DNA of 64,000 nt from Setophaga petechia (GCA_024362935.1 JANCRA010000065.1:434001-498000), one strand, 5' to 3'; positions 35,423 to 47,245 are shown, counted from the first letter of the stretch. Numbers and translations are program-made. Notes: a model not told the origin generated them from the letters alone.

Positions 35423-36104
35423 CAGCCCTCAGAGAAACCCGCCATAGCAGCCACCTCCAGAGGCTTTGATGTACTTGTTTCTTGGTTTAATGCCCTTCAA
35501 AAGATCAATCCAACATCTTTGACAACGAGCATGACATGCAAGGATGTTTAAAATTGAGTCTGATCTAATTATCAAAGATGGCTCTTACCTCTACAGCTAT
35601 TATCATAACAGATGTTATCATAACGGCTGTTACCTCTAAATTTACTTTTTCATGATTGCCAAACAATATGTGAAAACAATATGGAACTTTTCTTATGTCT
35701 GACTAAAAATGTCCAGAATGCAAAATTCATTCTGAAGACAAGAAAAAAGAAAACATTGAAAATAGGATGTAGGCCATCTTCACAAAGCACAGAGGAAAAA
35801 ATAAACTAGAGGACCATAGAAAACAAAGTTTTTCTTCTTCATCTACTTAGTATTTGCTGTTTGAACATTTCTTGTCTTACTTGTTCCTCTCAAAACAAGG
35901 CATGTTACAGCTTTATTGTCTCAGGCCTCTATTTCCCCAGTCGCTGACTTGCCATTTAAGCTCTGCTTTATTGGAAATATACAACAAGGGACTCTCTATG
36001 GAAGAGAGTCGCACAAGCCTCTGGATTGCTGACCGTTCACCTCTGCAATGCTCACAGTCATCTCCTAACACACCTGAGCTTCCTGTCTTTCTGTCAGAGA
36101 AAGG

Positions 36105-37256
36105 TTTCAGCTAAAGTCAAGGAAACAGGGCAGGGGGAGATGGAAACCTTCCCTTGAAATACTTTTGGGAAGGCCTGCAAGGACCCTGCCTTCCCTTAAA
36201 AGAGGTGGGCTTGTGCATGGTGTTGGCTGACTTGCCCGAGCTGCCCCTCTATTTCAGAAGCACTTTTGCCCACTTCATCACTTGTCCGTCCCTCCAGTTC
36301 CAGGGTCTCAAACCTGCTCTGTAAGGTACTAAACCTGTAAGTCAGCTCTTAAGTTTTCAGAACAAGGCACTGACCATGGATCTAAGAGGGTTTTTTTTAG
36401 TCAGGTTTACAATATCTTTTGAGAAGAAGAAGGAGCAGAGAAGGTGTGAATAATGCATATTATATCATTGGCTTTTCGCAAATATTGGAGTTAATACTGT
36501 ACGCGTTATGTTGGAAAGTTATGTTGTATTAATCCTTTTTTTGTAGTGCAATACTAATCTTTTTAATTAGTGAGGTGAATATAGTTTTAGGCTACAGAAA
36601 CTATGTCATGTACAATAATTTTTCTTAATAGCTCAAGGAGAGAGAACAGTAACAAGACACCAAAACTCTAAGAGAAGAAATATTGCCTCCTTATCGGGAA
36701 GAACCAGACTTGGAGAGACCAAGACAATTGATTTACAAGATGAGGGAGGGGTTGGCAATAACAAGAAAACACCCATTGTTTGAAAACAATTTTGGCATCA
36801 TGGATGAGATATATGAATATGCAACAGGCTACTACTTTAAACAGTTAATCCTTTGTTAGCAAAGTGTGTTCTGAGGCAGAGCAGAGCACCCAGACATCTG
36901 TAACTCTTTGCTTTTTTTATTGTCCTTTATTGTCCTAACTCTATTTGTCCAAATTCTTATTTCTCTAATTTTTATTACTACTTTTATAACTAATTTATTA
37001 CTATTAGACTTTTAAAATTTTAAAACAAGTGATTGGCATTTTTCACGGAAGGGGTAGATACCACACAAGAATCCAGCACAGTCTCCCCAGCTTTTTCATC
37101 TGGGTTCTTGAAGGACAATGCCCAGCGCTTGCACTGCGCCGTCTTTTCATGTCTTCTGGGGACCAGAACCATCCCATGGCCAGGCCCAGAATAATTTGGT
37201 GCCAAAGTCCTGTTCCGTGCAAGCATCACACTCTTTTTTACCCAGCTGGTGGTCAT
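36105..37256 (-). pseudogene. Membrane-protein ORF of unit B, split by an LTR
   Basis: The sequence corresponding to the unit A ORF at 20,926-21,378 lies in two pieces (about 36,105-36,420 and 37,048-37,256), separated by a 603-bp solo LTR at the point encoding the membrane helix. Whatever unit A makes, this copy cannot make it intact. Confidence 0.55.
36445..37047. mobile_element. Solo LTR with 5-bp target duplication
   Basis: The element begins TGTGAATAATG and ends TTTTTCACG. GAAGG flanks it on both sides (36,440-36,444 and 37,048-37,052). A related LTR lies at 40,822-41,406. The 5-bp target duplication and inverted ends TGTGAA/TTCACG fit ERVL- or ERVK-type LTRs. It is absent from unit A. 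Confidence 0.8.
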
Positions 37257-37754
37257 CTCAGCATATTTGCTGAGTTGACTTTTCTTATGACTATTGTCTT
37301 CATGAGTGTTTTCCTTATCTTCCCAGTTCTAGCAGATGTCCTTTTTGCTCCAAATTCTGCATCCTTTGTGTCCACTGTCAGTGGGCATCCTTCTTCCCAA
37401 GCCTTGTCAACCTCTCTCTGGGTCTGAGATCAGTGAAACGTGCCCAGCCCTGAGCCTTAAAAGACAATTCTAGCAACAAGTACTCTGCTTTTCTAACACT
37501 TAGCCATCACTTCCAGCTTGTACACTGCTATGTGTGCGTGTCACAGGTTAAATGTCTCCTCTTGTTGATCAGGCTTGGGAGTGTGTAAAGCACAGGCATG
37601 TCAGGACCTGTTTTGTTCAGGAAATGGGACGTACGGCCCAGTTTGCAGCAGGTCCGGGCCCGCGCCTTCCAGAGTGCCTGAACGTTCCCGGCGCCAGTGC
37701 AGGTCTCAGGGCGCCGCCTTGTGGGCGAGAGCCGCCATGACAGCGCGGGGGCCG

Positions 37755-37900
37755 CTCTATACTAATCTTTTTAAGTAGTATGGTGAATATAGTTTTAGGC
37801 TACAGTAACTATGTGATTTAAGATATTTTTCTAACTAGCTCAAGGAGAGATAACAGCAACAGGACACCAAAAATCCCAACAGCCTATGAACACACACAAG
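37755..37900. mobile_element. Fragment of the same LTR family
   Basis: The words TACTAATCTTTTTAA and GGTGAATATAGTTTTAGGC recur from the LTR at 36,445-37,047. Only an internal part is present, and it abuts the truncated CpG island at 37,752, so it may mark the right breakpoint of unit B. Confidence 0.65.
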
Positions 37901-39460
37901 TTTTAGTGATCGAGTATTGAGAAAACATGTAGATACAGAAGGAGAAAAGCTATCAAAAAGGCTGTTAAGAAAGAATAAAAATTACCAGCAAGGTCTTAGC
38001 AGAAGCAAACTTCTTTGGACCAGACTTCGTGCAGTGAGTACTGAGAAACTTATATAATTGGACTGACAGTTTGTTGGTTTCTTTTCCAGCATCTGGTTGT
38101 CACTTGAACTACAATGCAGCTCCAATTATATTTTATGGGGAGCAATTTCATTTTTATAGTTTAGGAATCCTTTGGAATTAGTTTGTGAAAGGAAATAAAT
38201 TATTTAAAAAAATAAAAGAAGAAAAAGAAAAGAAGAAAAAGATTGTCTGGCCTCAGAGTTTCTAAAGAGAAAGTGATATCAGAAATCCCAACCGAGACTG
38301 GCTGTTTATAATAGCTGCTACTGAAACTGTTATTCAAAGCAGTGCCCTGAAATATCTATCAGTCTTGTCCTCCCTGCCCATTTAAGGGGAAAGAATGAAA
38401 TCTCAATAAATTATATGGGAGCAGTCCAAAAGTCTCATCTCTCCTCTCTGCACAAGCTAGTATGCCTCAGGAATTAAGACCGCAAATGACAAAATGACTC
38501 CTTCTTTTTCTCTTCTGAGTAAATCCATCCTCTTGGTGCTAGAATGAGGGACAAAACCATTGTCCTTCATCTTGAATGCAGCACAACCCCTCTGATCTCT
38601 TGCTTACAGAAGATGAATGTCCAGCTCGTACAGAGCAGCAAAATTAGTAACACTCAGTGTTTGTGGAGAGTAACCTAATTTTGCAGCCTCAGATAGCCAG
38701 CAGCTCTCCTCAGTGAAAGTTTGGGAAATTTCATCTTTGGGAGACTGGAGTACACAGGCTTCTCTCAGAGATGCTCTTTTCCTCAAGAATTGATTCCTGC
38801 CAGTAACTTTAGTCTGTACAACAGCATTTCCTGGTGCATCCTATTCTGACCTAGGTTTATTTTATACAGCACAGCAATTTACAGTGGCCTTTTACCTAAT
38901 CAAGGCAGTACCGGGGAGGTGAGTTGAGCAGGAGGAGGTGCAGCAGTGACAGGAAGATGCAGGGCAATCCAGTAGCTCTTTCTTCTGCTGTCAGCAGTGA
39001 GACAGTGGCAATAAGTTACAGCCTGAACACCACTAAGCACCACTGACCCCTGCCAGGCTGAATTACCTTCCAGGGTAACCTTCAGTTCTATTCTGGCTAA
39101 TAAAAGTTATATTTTTGGGCTGCACAAGGTAAAAGCATTGATGCAAACATGCCACAAAGGTCCTGTGATTAAACAAGCTGCTGAATATCAGCTTGTGCAG
39201 GTTTCCTAACTCAGGTGCAGCTTCACACATCTTCTGGATATCCTGCTTTTGGAGACAAAAAGGAATAAGACTCTCCCCTACACTACACTGACATGACACA
39301 AGGTCTTACTATCCAGTAAGACTGGCTCAGCAATTCTTTTCATCTCTTTCAAAACTTGCTTTCATCTCTATTCCTTCATCTAATTCTACATTTAAAAATC
39401 TTTCTGCTGAGCATACATATCTGTGAGACTTTCTTTTCAAACTGTCATCCTTCCCAACAA
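37901..39460. other. No recognisable gene
   Basis: AT-rich sequence with only short ORFs and an A/G-rich run near 38,200-38,240. I see no domain, exon pattern or mobile-element end. Confidence 0.5.
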
Positions 39461-39463
39461 GGA

Positions 39464-39838
39464 TGTTGGAGAAGGGAGACGTGACACCAGATGGTTCATC
39501 AACGTAACTCGATTTATTGATCTCCATTGACAGGTTAAATACACTTCTTAATTAGTCTCATACATATTGCAAAAGCTGAGCTCATTATTGGTTAAAAGGC
39601 ATTTGCGTCAATATCTGCAACATAGTTATATTTCTGCAACATAGTTATACTTCTATATTCCTGTTGCTCGCTAGCTATGATTCCTACAGCACATATGCTA
39701 GGTTCAGGCCAAGTTGTTTTGCTGACAGAAATATTTTGTATCCTAAAGCTACCCTTGCTCTACTTATTGCTCATATTGATCATCTTATAGCCACTGTGGC
39801 CTTTCTCATCAAGCCACTCAGCAATTAGGCTCTCTACA
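39464..39838 (-). repeat. ERV1 3' LTR
   Basis: Plus-strand ends are TGTTGGAGAAGG and CTCTCTACA. Minus-strand AATAAA lies near the U5 side. It is bordered on the plus strand by CTTCCCCCGTTTTT, the complement of a polypurine tract, which marks it as the 3' LTR of a minus-strand provirus. Confidence 0.9.
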
Positions 39839-40168
39839 CTTCCCCCGTTTTTCTGTCTGAACAAGCAAATTAGTCTTCCATGTTCTTTCAATCATATTCT
39901 GCATCATGTTTTGAATACAACTGCAAGCACAAGGCAAAATTAACAGTAGCAATAAAATCACTCCTAATAATCCTATCACATGTAACCATGGTCCAAGTCC
40001 CAGACTTCTTAACCATTCAGTGATTCCTAGCTCTTTTTCCTCCTTCAACTTACAGAGTCCTTCTCGAAGCTCTTTAATCTTGCTGTGAATTGAAACAGAG
40101 TGATCAGAAAGGTTCATACAACACATTTTTTCAAACTCCTTACAGCCGCGGCCTTGCGCTAAAAGCAA
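39818..40168 (-). pseudogene. ERV1 env transmembrane-subunit remnant
   Basis: A 116-codon ORF with the CX6CC motif (CKEFEKMCC), the following MNLSDHSVSIHSKI stretch, a membrane anchor (VIGLLGVILLLLLILPCAC) and a short cytoplasmic tail. CX6CC is the mark of transmembrane subunits that bond covalently to the surface subunit, as in gamma- and alpharetroviruses. The surface subunit and fusion peptide are missing. The ORF ends inside the LTR. Confidence 0.8.
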
Positions 40169-40821
40169 AAAATCTATAGCAGCTTTATTCTAAAGCATTG
40201 CATAATAAGCATTTTACACATCTATAGTAAGCATATCTAAAATCTGTGATTTCTTATTCAGTTTAACTTTAACCTAGCACCCTATCTGTTTTGTGAAGTT
40301 TCTTATCTGCCACACTTCCAGGTAAAATAGTTGCTACTACTACTTAATGCAGCTTAGTCTAAAAACTTAAATTCTTCGATATTTAACTATTACTTGTGTT
40401 TTTACACCCTTACATTAGGAAAGATACATTAAGATGGAACATTGATGGTTTTCTCTGCGGGTTGCCTGCAAGGCTGGCATTTGCACTCTCAAAGAGAACT
40501 GATTCTTCTGGGCGAGAATGTGTGTTCAAGGACAGTATGAACTCACACTGCTGGCATCCGTCCTGTTTGCTTTGATGTTGGCAATGGGCCGAAAAAGACA
40601 AGTTTTTTACATAAACTACTACTGTTCTTAAAAACCACAAAATTCTTCTGGGAACTAAACAGGTGAATTTATAAAATAAGTTTGAAAAAGATTAGTAACT
40701 CTTCTTAAACTAAGGCAAAGCAATGATTGATTAACTCTTGTAATCTGATCAAGCACTGATTTGGTTCTTTGTTGGGATCTCTGCTAATTGGCCTTATCAC
40801 GGAATGCTGTGTTATGGGTAC

Positions 40822-41406
40822 TGTGAAAAATGCGTGTATTTTATGATTGGCTTTTTGTAAATACCAAAATGAACACCACATGTGTTGTGTTAGGAAGTAA
40901 TGCTGTATTAATTCCCTTAAGTACTGTGTTAAATATAGTTCTAAGTTATAGAAATCATTAAAATAGAAACTATGCTATGTAAGATGCTTTGTTAAACAGA
41001 AAGGCCTTGTAGTGAGATAGCAGCTACAGGACACATAAATCTTTCTGAGAAAGGAAATTTACTGCCTTCTTATCAGAAGAAACTAACTTTTTTCCCGCTT
41101 TGAAGGCACTGTTAGGATTAGAAGGAAGAAGTTAACACTAACCAGACAGAATCCTCTGTTTGAATGGAATCCATGCAGCATGTATGAAGTGTATAAGTAT
41201 GCAACAGGCCATTGTTTTGAAGGGTTAATTCTTTGTTAACATGTATCCTTGGATGTCTGCAACTCTTTGCTTTTATTGTCTCATATTGTCTTGCTTTAAA
41301 TTGTCCAAATTACTATAACTCTAGTTGTATTACTATTTTTATAACCATTTTATTACTATTAAACTTTTAATAATTTCAAAAGCAAGTGATTTAGTATTTT
41401 TTCACA
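40822..41406. mobile_element. Solo LTR nested in ERV1
   Basis: It starts TGTGAAAAATG and ends TTTTTTCACA, related to the LTR at 36,445-37,047 (shared GCAACAGGC and GTTAATYCTTTGTTA-type words). No clear target duplication remains. It lies in the env/pol interval of ERV1 and therefore inserted later than that provirus. Confidence 0.75.
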
Positions 41407-41887
41407 ATTATACTAATTATCTGTACTTTGCAGAGACAATATGAGACTTACTCTGAGCTGTAACCCTTTCAAAGATATGCTTTAGTTCTTAACAATAACA
41501 AATTAGGACCTTTTGCTCAGGTGTTTTAAAAAGCTCTAAAGCTAGATTGACTCTTAATCTTGTTTGTTCTTGCCGCTCTCTCTGCTAGTCGTTAAAATTA
41601 TGGTTAAACACGCACTTGTTACACTACAATTCACATACTACAGACTGTTCTATCGAAAAAGTTTTACCACACACCTGCAATACAAAGTTACTCAAGCAGC
41701 ACAATACAGGATATTACAGTCAAGACATTTTTGACCCACTGGACCCCGAATGTAAAATTCTAACAGCGACCCAACAGTTGTAACCAGTCCCCCAAAGGTC
41801 CGGCAGCAGGCCACAGTCCCGTTGACAGCCTTCGAGTGTCCTTTCAGCTGTAACAGCAGCGGTCGTAGGATCAGTCTGCTTTGTCAG

Positions 41888-42376
41888 TCACTGCATCAAG
41901 AACAGGCTTAGTCCACCCAGCAGGTACCCACACAGCCCCCGTATCTCCCCTGCTTTCGTTTGCAACCAAGTCGGTGCCCCAAGGAGGTATTTGGGACCGT
42001 GCCAAATTGTCAGGTGTATAGACAACTCTGGGTCCTGCCGATAAACTTGTCCTTGAGTAACACAGTGCATAATTTGCTGAAAAATGTGCTGCTGCTCTGG
42101 GGTAACGCAGATTGGACTTGTCGGGTCTGTGTCTTTAAGAAGTGAATATAAACCATCCAGCAGCCTGTTCGATATTCCAAACAATAGCTCCTTGTTAATT
42201 TGAAGTGGTGGAAAAGGAGTGTGTAGCATAACCATAATTTTCCCGGTAAAATCCACAATAATAACTCCAGGTAAAACAAATAATCCAAGTATAGAGGAAT
42301 CCACATTAATAACTCCAGGTAAAACAAATAATCCAGGTATAGAGGCAGATGATCTCCTTGAAAGCAGTGCATCCAT
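41888..42376 (-). pseudogene. ERV1 dUTPase and RT-connection remnant
   Basis: A 162-codon ORF. Its first third carries a duplicated dUTPase core (GLFVLPGVI twice, then VDFTGKIMVML and HTPFPP). The rest resembles the thumb/connection part of betaretroviral RT (TPEQQHIFQQI, then RQDPELS). The two parts are joined by deletion of nearly all of pol. A 48-bp tandem duplication (42,253-42,348) created the repeated dUTPase motif in frame. Confidence 0.65.
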
Positions 42377-42456
42377 CGCTTGACCTTGTATAACAATAGG
42401 TCCTTTAACCTCGTCGGGATGTTTTTCGTGGGTGCGGAGTCATCAGCGTGATTTCA

Positions 42457-43652
42457 TCAGCATCGAGTTCCAGATCCTAAACGTTCCGCAGGGGTGCTGG
42501 CCATTGCCGTAGGAGCTCGGAGAGGTGCAAGAGCCGCTAATACCTGCGCTTGGGAAACCCTTGCCTGCTCCTGTAATCTTAACCTCAGCTGTTTGATAGC
42601 AGCTACCAAGAATGCTTTTGATCCTACCGGCATCTGAGCTATTCTCCCTAATGCCTCTTTACAGCCCAATTCGCACCTAACGTGTTAAGCACATTCCTCG
42701 CAGCCTGCCTACTGTCCTGAAGAACACACTGTTTCAACATAGCCTCTGCCGTATAATCACATACCCCTACTTTCTCTATTGCGGCAGCAACTTGATCTAT
42801 AAACAAACCTAAAGATTCTTCCTGGCCCTGCTTAATTCCACATACTTTTACTCTGTCTATAGCCAGTCTAACCAATCTCATCACCTCTTGGTACTTATCT
42901 GGTCCTGTCAGAGCCTGAGTTTCGGTGCAAAGAAACACTCTCAGCTCCATAAACTCATCTGCTGTCACTCCAACCTGACTAACTCCTGATTGCAACTTCG
43001 ATAGTGACTTCCAGTCCAGAGCAGTTGTTATTGCTCACAGACCTCCCCCCGCCTGAGTTGGAAAAGTCACCGGGCATGTTATTTGTGTAGCCGCATTAAT
43101 TGCAACATCCCCTTTCTCCAAGCCTTCTTTCGCCAGCACAGCCCAAGCCTCCTCCCGTCCCGTGGCAGTGGCCCCCGCTAGGTCGCTTTCCGCCCCAGGG
43201 ATCGGCTCACTGCTCAGAGGGAGGGCAGCCGGGGCCGGTTTCGGCCATGAATCATTCTCTCCGGGGGGTGCAGACGGCTCACTCACTGCCTCGGTACCAG
43301 AATTAAAAGGCGGTGGTGCCGGAGGAGGCAAAGACACCCTATTAAACACAGGGGGTAATATAGTGTCTTGGGATAAATCTCCCTCATAGGTTCTGTTTTT
43401 CGTATAAGCAGCAAATGCCTGCACCGCTGCTTTCTGTTCTGCCTGATACTGCAGAAACTCATTACGAATCACTCTCCAAAGTTTTCCTATCTTTTCAGCT
43501 GTCCTATCATCATCTAAAGTATGAAGGTTAACAAAACAGCCCTTAGCATATCCCCATGCTAATAATCCTAGTAGTTCCTTCTTATCCACCCCTTTTATTC
43601 CCTTTTTCTCTAGGGTGGTAAAAAATAAATCATATGCTGCTTGCCTGTCCAT
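42457..43652 (-). pseudogene. ERV1 gag, broken
   Basis: Matrix and proline-rich region are encoded by a 205-codon ORF (43,035-43,652, starting MDRQAAYDLF). The frame then changes into a capsid C-terminal domain (42,648-42,995) with the major homology region (IKQGQEESLGLFIDQV), and continues at 42,457-42,669 without zinc knuckles. The capsid N-terminal domain is missing. The style is betaretroviral (ERVK-like). Confidence 0.8.
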
Positions 43653-43835
43653 TTTTATGCGTCGACGCTGTTGCGGCTCTCCGGCTTCGGCAGCACGTAC
43701 AGGCCCAAAACCAATTCTGTGATCTTTGGGGGTGCCTTCCCTTTCCTCTTCGGCACCACTCCGGCCGCTACGGAGCCCGACCCAACTTCTCCGGCTGTGG
43801 CGTGTCCTCCCCCCTTTTCCTTTATGCGAGGGGGG

Positions 43836-43853
43836 CGACGTTCGGGGTCACCA
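43836..43853 (-). other. ERV1 primer-binding site, tRNA-Trp-like
   Basis: On the minus strand TGGTGACCCCGAACGTCG begins three bases after the LTR end. It matches the tRNA-Trp primer site used by avian sarcoma-leukosis viruses (TGGTGACCCCGACGTGAT) over the first 12 bases, with one extra A after that. Confidence 0.75.
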
Positions 43854-43856
43854 TTT

Positions 43857-44249
43857 TGTCGGAGAAGGGAGACGTGACACCATATGGTTCATCAACGTAG
43901 CTCGATTTATTGATCTCCATTGACAGGTTAAATACACTTCTTAATTAGTCTCATACATATTGCAAAAGCTGAGCTCATTATTGGTCAGAAGGCATTTGCG
44001 TCAATATCTGCAACATAGTTATATTTCTGCAACATAGTTATACTTCTATATTCCTGTTGCTCGCTAGCTACGATTCCTACAGCTCGTCTGCTAGGTTCAG
44101 GCCAAGTTGTTTTGCTGACAAGGGCACTGTGATCACAGAGCTACCCTTGGTTCCCACAGCTACCCTTGCCCTACTTATTGCTCATATTGATCATCTTATA
44201 GCCACTGTGGCCTTTCTCATCAAGCCACTCAGCACTTAGGCTCTCTACA
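43857..44249 (-). repeat. ERV1 5' LTR
   Basis: Plus-strand ends are TGTCGGAGAAGG and CTCTCTACA. It matches the 3' LTR except for scattered substitutions and a variable segment near 44,110-44,160. Confidence 0.9.
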
Positions 44250-44439
44250 GGATAACACCAGCTGCTCATGTGTGATTGATTGATTGACAACTGGGCCAAT
44301 CAGAACTGGGTAAACATCACCCTGCTGTGTGATTGACAGCTCTGCCAGGCCAGGGCTGGGGACGGGGCTCTGTCTCACCACAAACCAAGGCCTGACCCGG
44401 CCCTGGCCCCACACGGGCATTCCAAGCATCCCAAGGTGT

Positions 44440-46455
44440 CTCGGGACATCGATCTCATCCAGCCTCTGACAGTGACCACGGTGACACTGCAGAACCTCAT
44501 GGAACTTCATGGGTCAGTTGTGACAATGGAGATCCAAAGAAACAATGGTGAGACTGTGGAATCCAAGAATCATGGAATCAAGGGAACCATTGTGCAAATC
44601 ATGGGCCCTATGGAAGCAAAGATCAATGATCAAACTGTGGTTTGATTGTGATTGATTTAAAATAGAAACAAGGAGCCATTGTTTCACAGCAGGGCTGCAT
44701 GGGGCCAATGGACCCTTGTGACTCTGTTTGGGCTCATGAAACCAAGAAGCCATTGTGACATTGCCAGACCTCATGGAATCAAGGAGACCATTGTGACAGT
44801 GTTAGGACCCAAGAAGTCAATGGAACATGGAACAGGTCTGCCTGGTTTGGCCTCCTGGGGGCTGTCTGACAGGTCCCACTGAATTTGACATGCCAAGGGC
44901 CACTTCCCATGTCTGACCGTGATGCACTGGGGCTCTGTGCTTTTATTCCTATGGGAAAGAACTGTCTTTCTTGTCTAGGTGCCCATGGCCAAAACTGGGA
45001 TTCTGCGTTTAAAATTCTCTATATCCAAGGGTTACTCCCAGGCAAAATCTGCCCATACAGTCAAGTCTGGCTAGACTTGGCCTCTGGTTACAGCCTCTCA
45101 TCTGCCCCTGCACCACTGGGGCTCACTTGTTTTCTTCCTATGGAGACCATTGTGACACTGCAGAGCATTGTGGAACCAATGGGCCATGGTGACACTGCAG
45201 GAACCTGTTACACTGTAGGAACTTGTGGAACAAAGTGGAACATTGTGACTCTGCAGGGTACCATGGGTCCAAGGGGCCACTGTGACACTGTGGGCCTCGT
45301 GGAACCAAGGACATCATTGTGGCTCTGCTGGGCCACATGGTCCCAAGGGGCCAGCGTGAAGCAGCCGGGCTTTGTGGAACCAAGAGGCCATTGCTGCATT
45401 TCAGGACCTCATGGAGCCAAAGGGCCATTGTGATGCTGCAGGGCACCATGGATCCATGGAGAGCATTGTAGCATTGCAAGCCCCATGGAATCATGGAGAC
45501 TCTTGTGACACTGTGGCACCTCATGGAAGGAAGAGGCCATTGTGACACTATGGGAACTTGTGGAACCATTGGGAGGGGCCAATGGGCACAGCGAGGCTTC
45601 ATGGAACCAATAGACCATTATGACTCTGTGGGGCCTTGTGGAACCATGGAGACCAATAAGATCCTTAAGGACTTGTGTAATCAAGGGGCCATTATGACAC
45701 CTGAGGGCATCACAGGAGCAAAAGAACCATTGTGACACTGCAGGGCCCCTGTGGAACCAAGGGAACATGAAATAGGTGTGGCTTCCTTGGCCTCCCAGGG
45801 GTGACCTGACAGGTCTGGCTGACCTTGGAATGTAGAAGGCCGCTCCCATCTGCCCCTGAAACACTGGGGCTCTGGGCTTTTCCTTCTTATGGGAAAGAGC
45901 TGTCCATTTTTTCCAGGTAGCCATGGCCAAAATTAGGATTCCACCGGCAAATTTTTGTGTATCCAAGGATTGCTGCCAGACAAAGGCCGTCAGGACAGAC
46001 ATGTCTTGCTCGTCTGTAATTCCTGAATGTCAGAACTCACCTATTTTCCAAACACTGTAAAGGGCTCTGTGCTTTTCTTTGTATGGAAAAAATCATCCTT
46101 CTCCAGGCACAAATGTCTGAAATTAGGGTTCCACATTCATAATTTTGAATATCCAAGGGTTGCTCCAAGCAAACCTGCCAGGACAGACAGGTCAGGTTTG
46201 CCTTGACCTCTGGTGGCTGCCTGTTCATCAGCTCCTGAAACATGGGAGCTCCGTGCTTTCCTTCCTATGGAGACCAATGTGACATTTGGGAGCATTGTGA
46301 AAAGAAGGGGCCAATGTGGCATTGCAGAGCACCATGGATCCAAGGGACCATTGTGACACTGTGGGGCCTTGTGGAACCAAGGACATCATTGTGGCTCTAT
46401 TGGCCCAAGGGTCCATTGTGGCTCTATTGGGCCCAAGGGGCCAGTGCAAAGCAGC
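44440..46455. repeat. Composite 36-bp minisatellite with interspersed 240-bp blocks
   Basis: The repeating word is CCATTGTGACACTGCAGGGC followed by TCATGGAACCAAG, period 35-38 bp. Three longer blocks interrupt it (about 44,880-45,130, 45,780-46,030 and 46,030-46,270), sharing CACTGGGGCTCTG, TATGGGAAAGA and ATATCCAAGGGTT. The array lies between ERV1 and the ERV3 LTR. ORFs across it are repeat artefacts. Confidence 0.85.
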
Positions 46456-46457
46456 GG

Positions 46458-46886
46458 TGTGCTAGTTAGCCCAGCTGTAACTCAGAGTCAGCCAGATTTT
46501 ACCCCAAAAGAATCGGGCATGAGTTTCAAGCCCTAGGAATCATTTGTTTAACTTAGGGTGAGCTTGAGAGTTCCCCCATAAGCCTTAAGATTTGCTATGC
46601 TAACTTGTCCAAGTTCTACTCCCCTATTGGTTACTTGTTTCCCATATAGGGTTATTGTCCTAGAGTGTTCTACCCCCAAGTGTGCATGTTGTTACTTCCC
46701 CTTTGTCTTGGGTCTTTGGATCCTGCCCCTCGTACTGTTCTCGATTTCTCCATGTTTATTTTTTCTCACCCTGTTGCTAAAGTTCCTTTTGGGCAAGCCC
46801 GTCAAACCCGCTCCTTTTCATTTTTGCCACCCTCGCCTGAAGTCAGGGAACCAGAGAGGTTTGTAGCAGCCACCCTCACTGAGACA
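46458..46886 (+). repeat. ERV3 5' LTR
   Basis: It begins TGTGCTAGTTAGCCC and ends CACTGAGACA, two bases before the primer site. At 429 bp it is of usual length. Its left edge abuts the minisatellite array. Confidence 0.75.
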
Positions 46887-46888
46887 TT

Positions 46889-46906
46889 TGGCGCCCGAAG
46901 AGGGAC
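46889..46906 (+). other. ERV3 primer-binding site, tRNA-Lys3-like
   Basis: TGGCGCCCGAAGAGGGAC differs by one base from the tRNA-Lys3 primer site TGGCGCCCGAACAGGGAC used by many beta- and lentiviruses. Confidence 0.9.
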
Positions 46907-47245
46907 CATGACATTCAGGGCTCCCTGTGTCAGTCACGTCAGCTGGGGTTAGCTGATGGATAGGCCAGCGCTCCCTGGGATTTTGGATTGTGCTGGGCCC
47001 GGCGGATTCATCGTTGGTTCAAGGGACTTTGGCCAGGATCGGCAGGGACGATGACATTTTCACCTGTGTAGGATTGCAGGTGGGTTTGGGGAAATGCAAG
47101 ACATTTATTGCCCATTTTGCCACTGTGTTTTTACAATATGCACCCACGTCCCATAATTGATTTGAGGTGTTCTGGTGGCTCTTCCCCATAAGGCAGAGAA
47201 AGAGAAAAATGGGCAGCCAGATGTCCAAAGTAGAAAGGAACGTAT

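Larger units (their letters stand above)
25085..37752 (+). repeat. Segmental duplication, unit B
   Basis: Direct copy of 11,453-21,971 (see unit A). It carries extra NOL8-like sequence and a solo LTR (36,445-37,047) that unit A lacks, and it ends inside the CpG island at 37,752, where LTR-like sequence begins. Confidence 0.9.
39464..44249 (-). mobile_element. ERV1: endogenous retrovirus with two LTRs
   Basis: A minus-strand provirus bounded by LTRs of 375 and 393 bp that read about 95% alike by eye, so it is fairly young. Internal order: primer site, gag, dUTPase/RT scraps, a nested solo LTR, env transmembrane remnant, polypurine tract, 3' LTR. Large deletions removed most of pro-pol, the capsid N-terminal domain and the nucleocapsid. 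GGAT abuts both outer ends, a possible target duplication, though it overlaps the LTR terminus. The element is defective. Confidence 0.9.

Noticed and set aside
44885..46002. ORFs of 154-197 codons in the minisatellite region
   Set aside because: They only translate the 36-bp repeat and its interspersed blocks, with unrelated frames on both strands.
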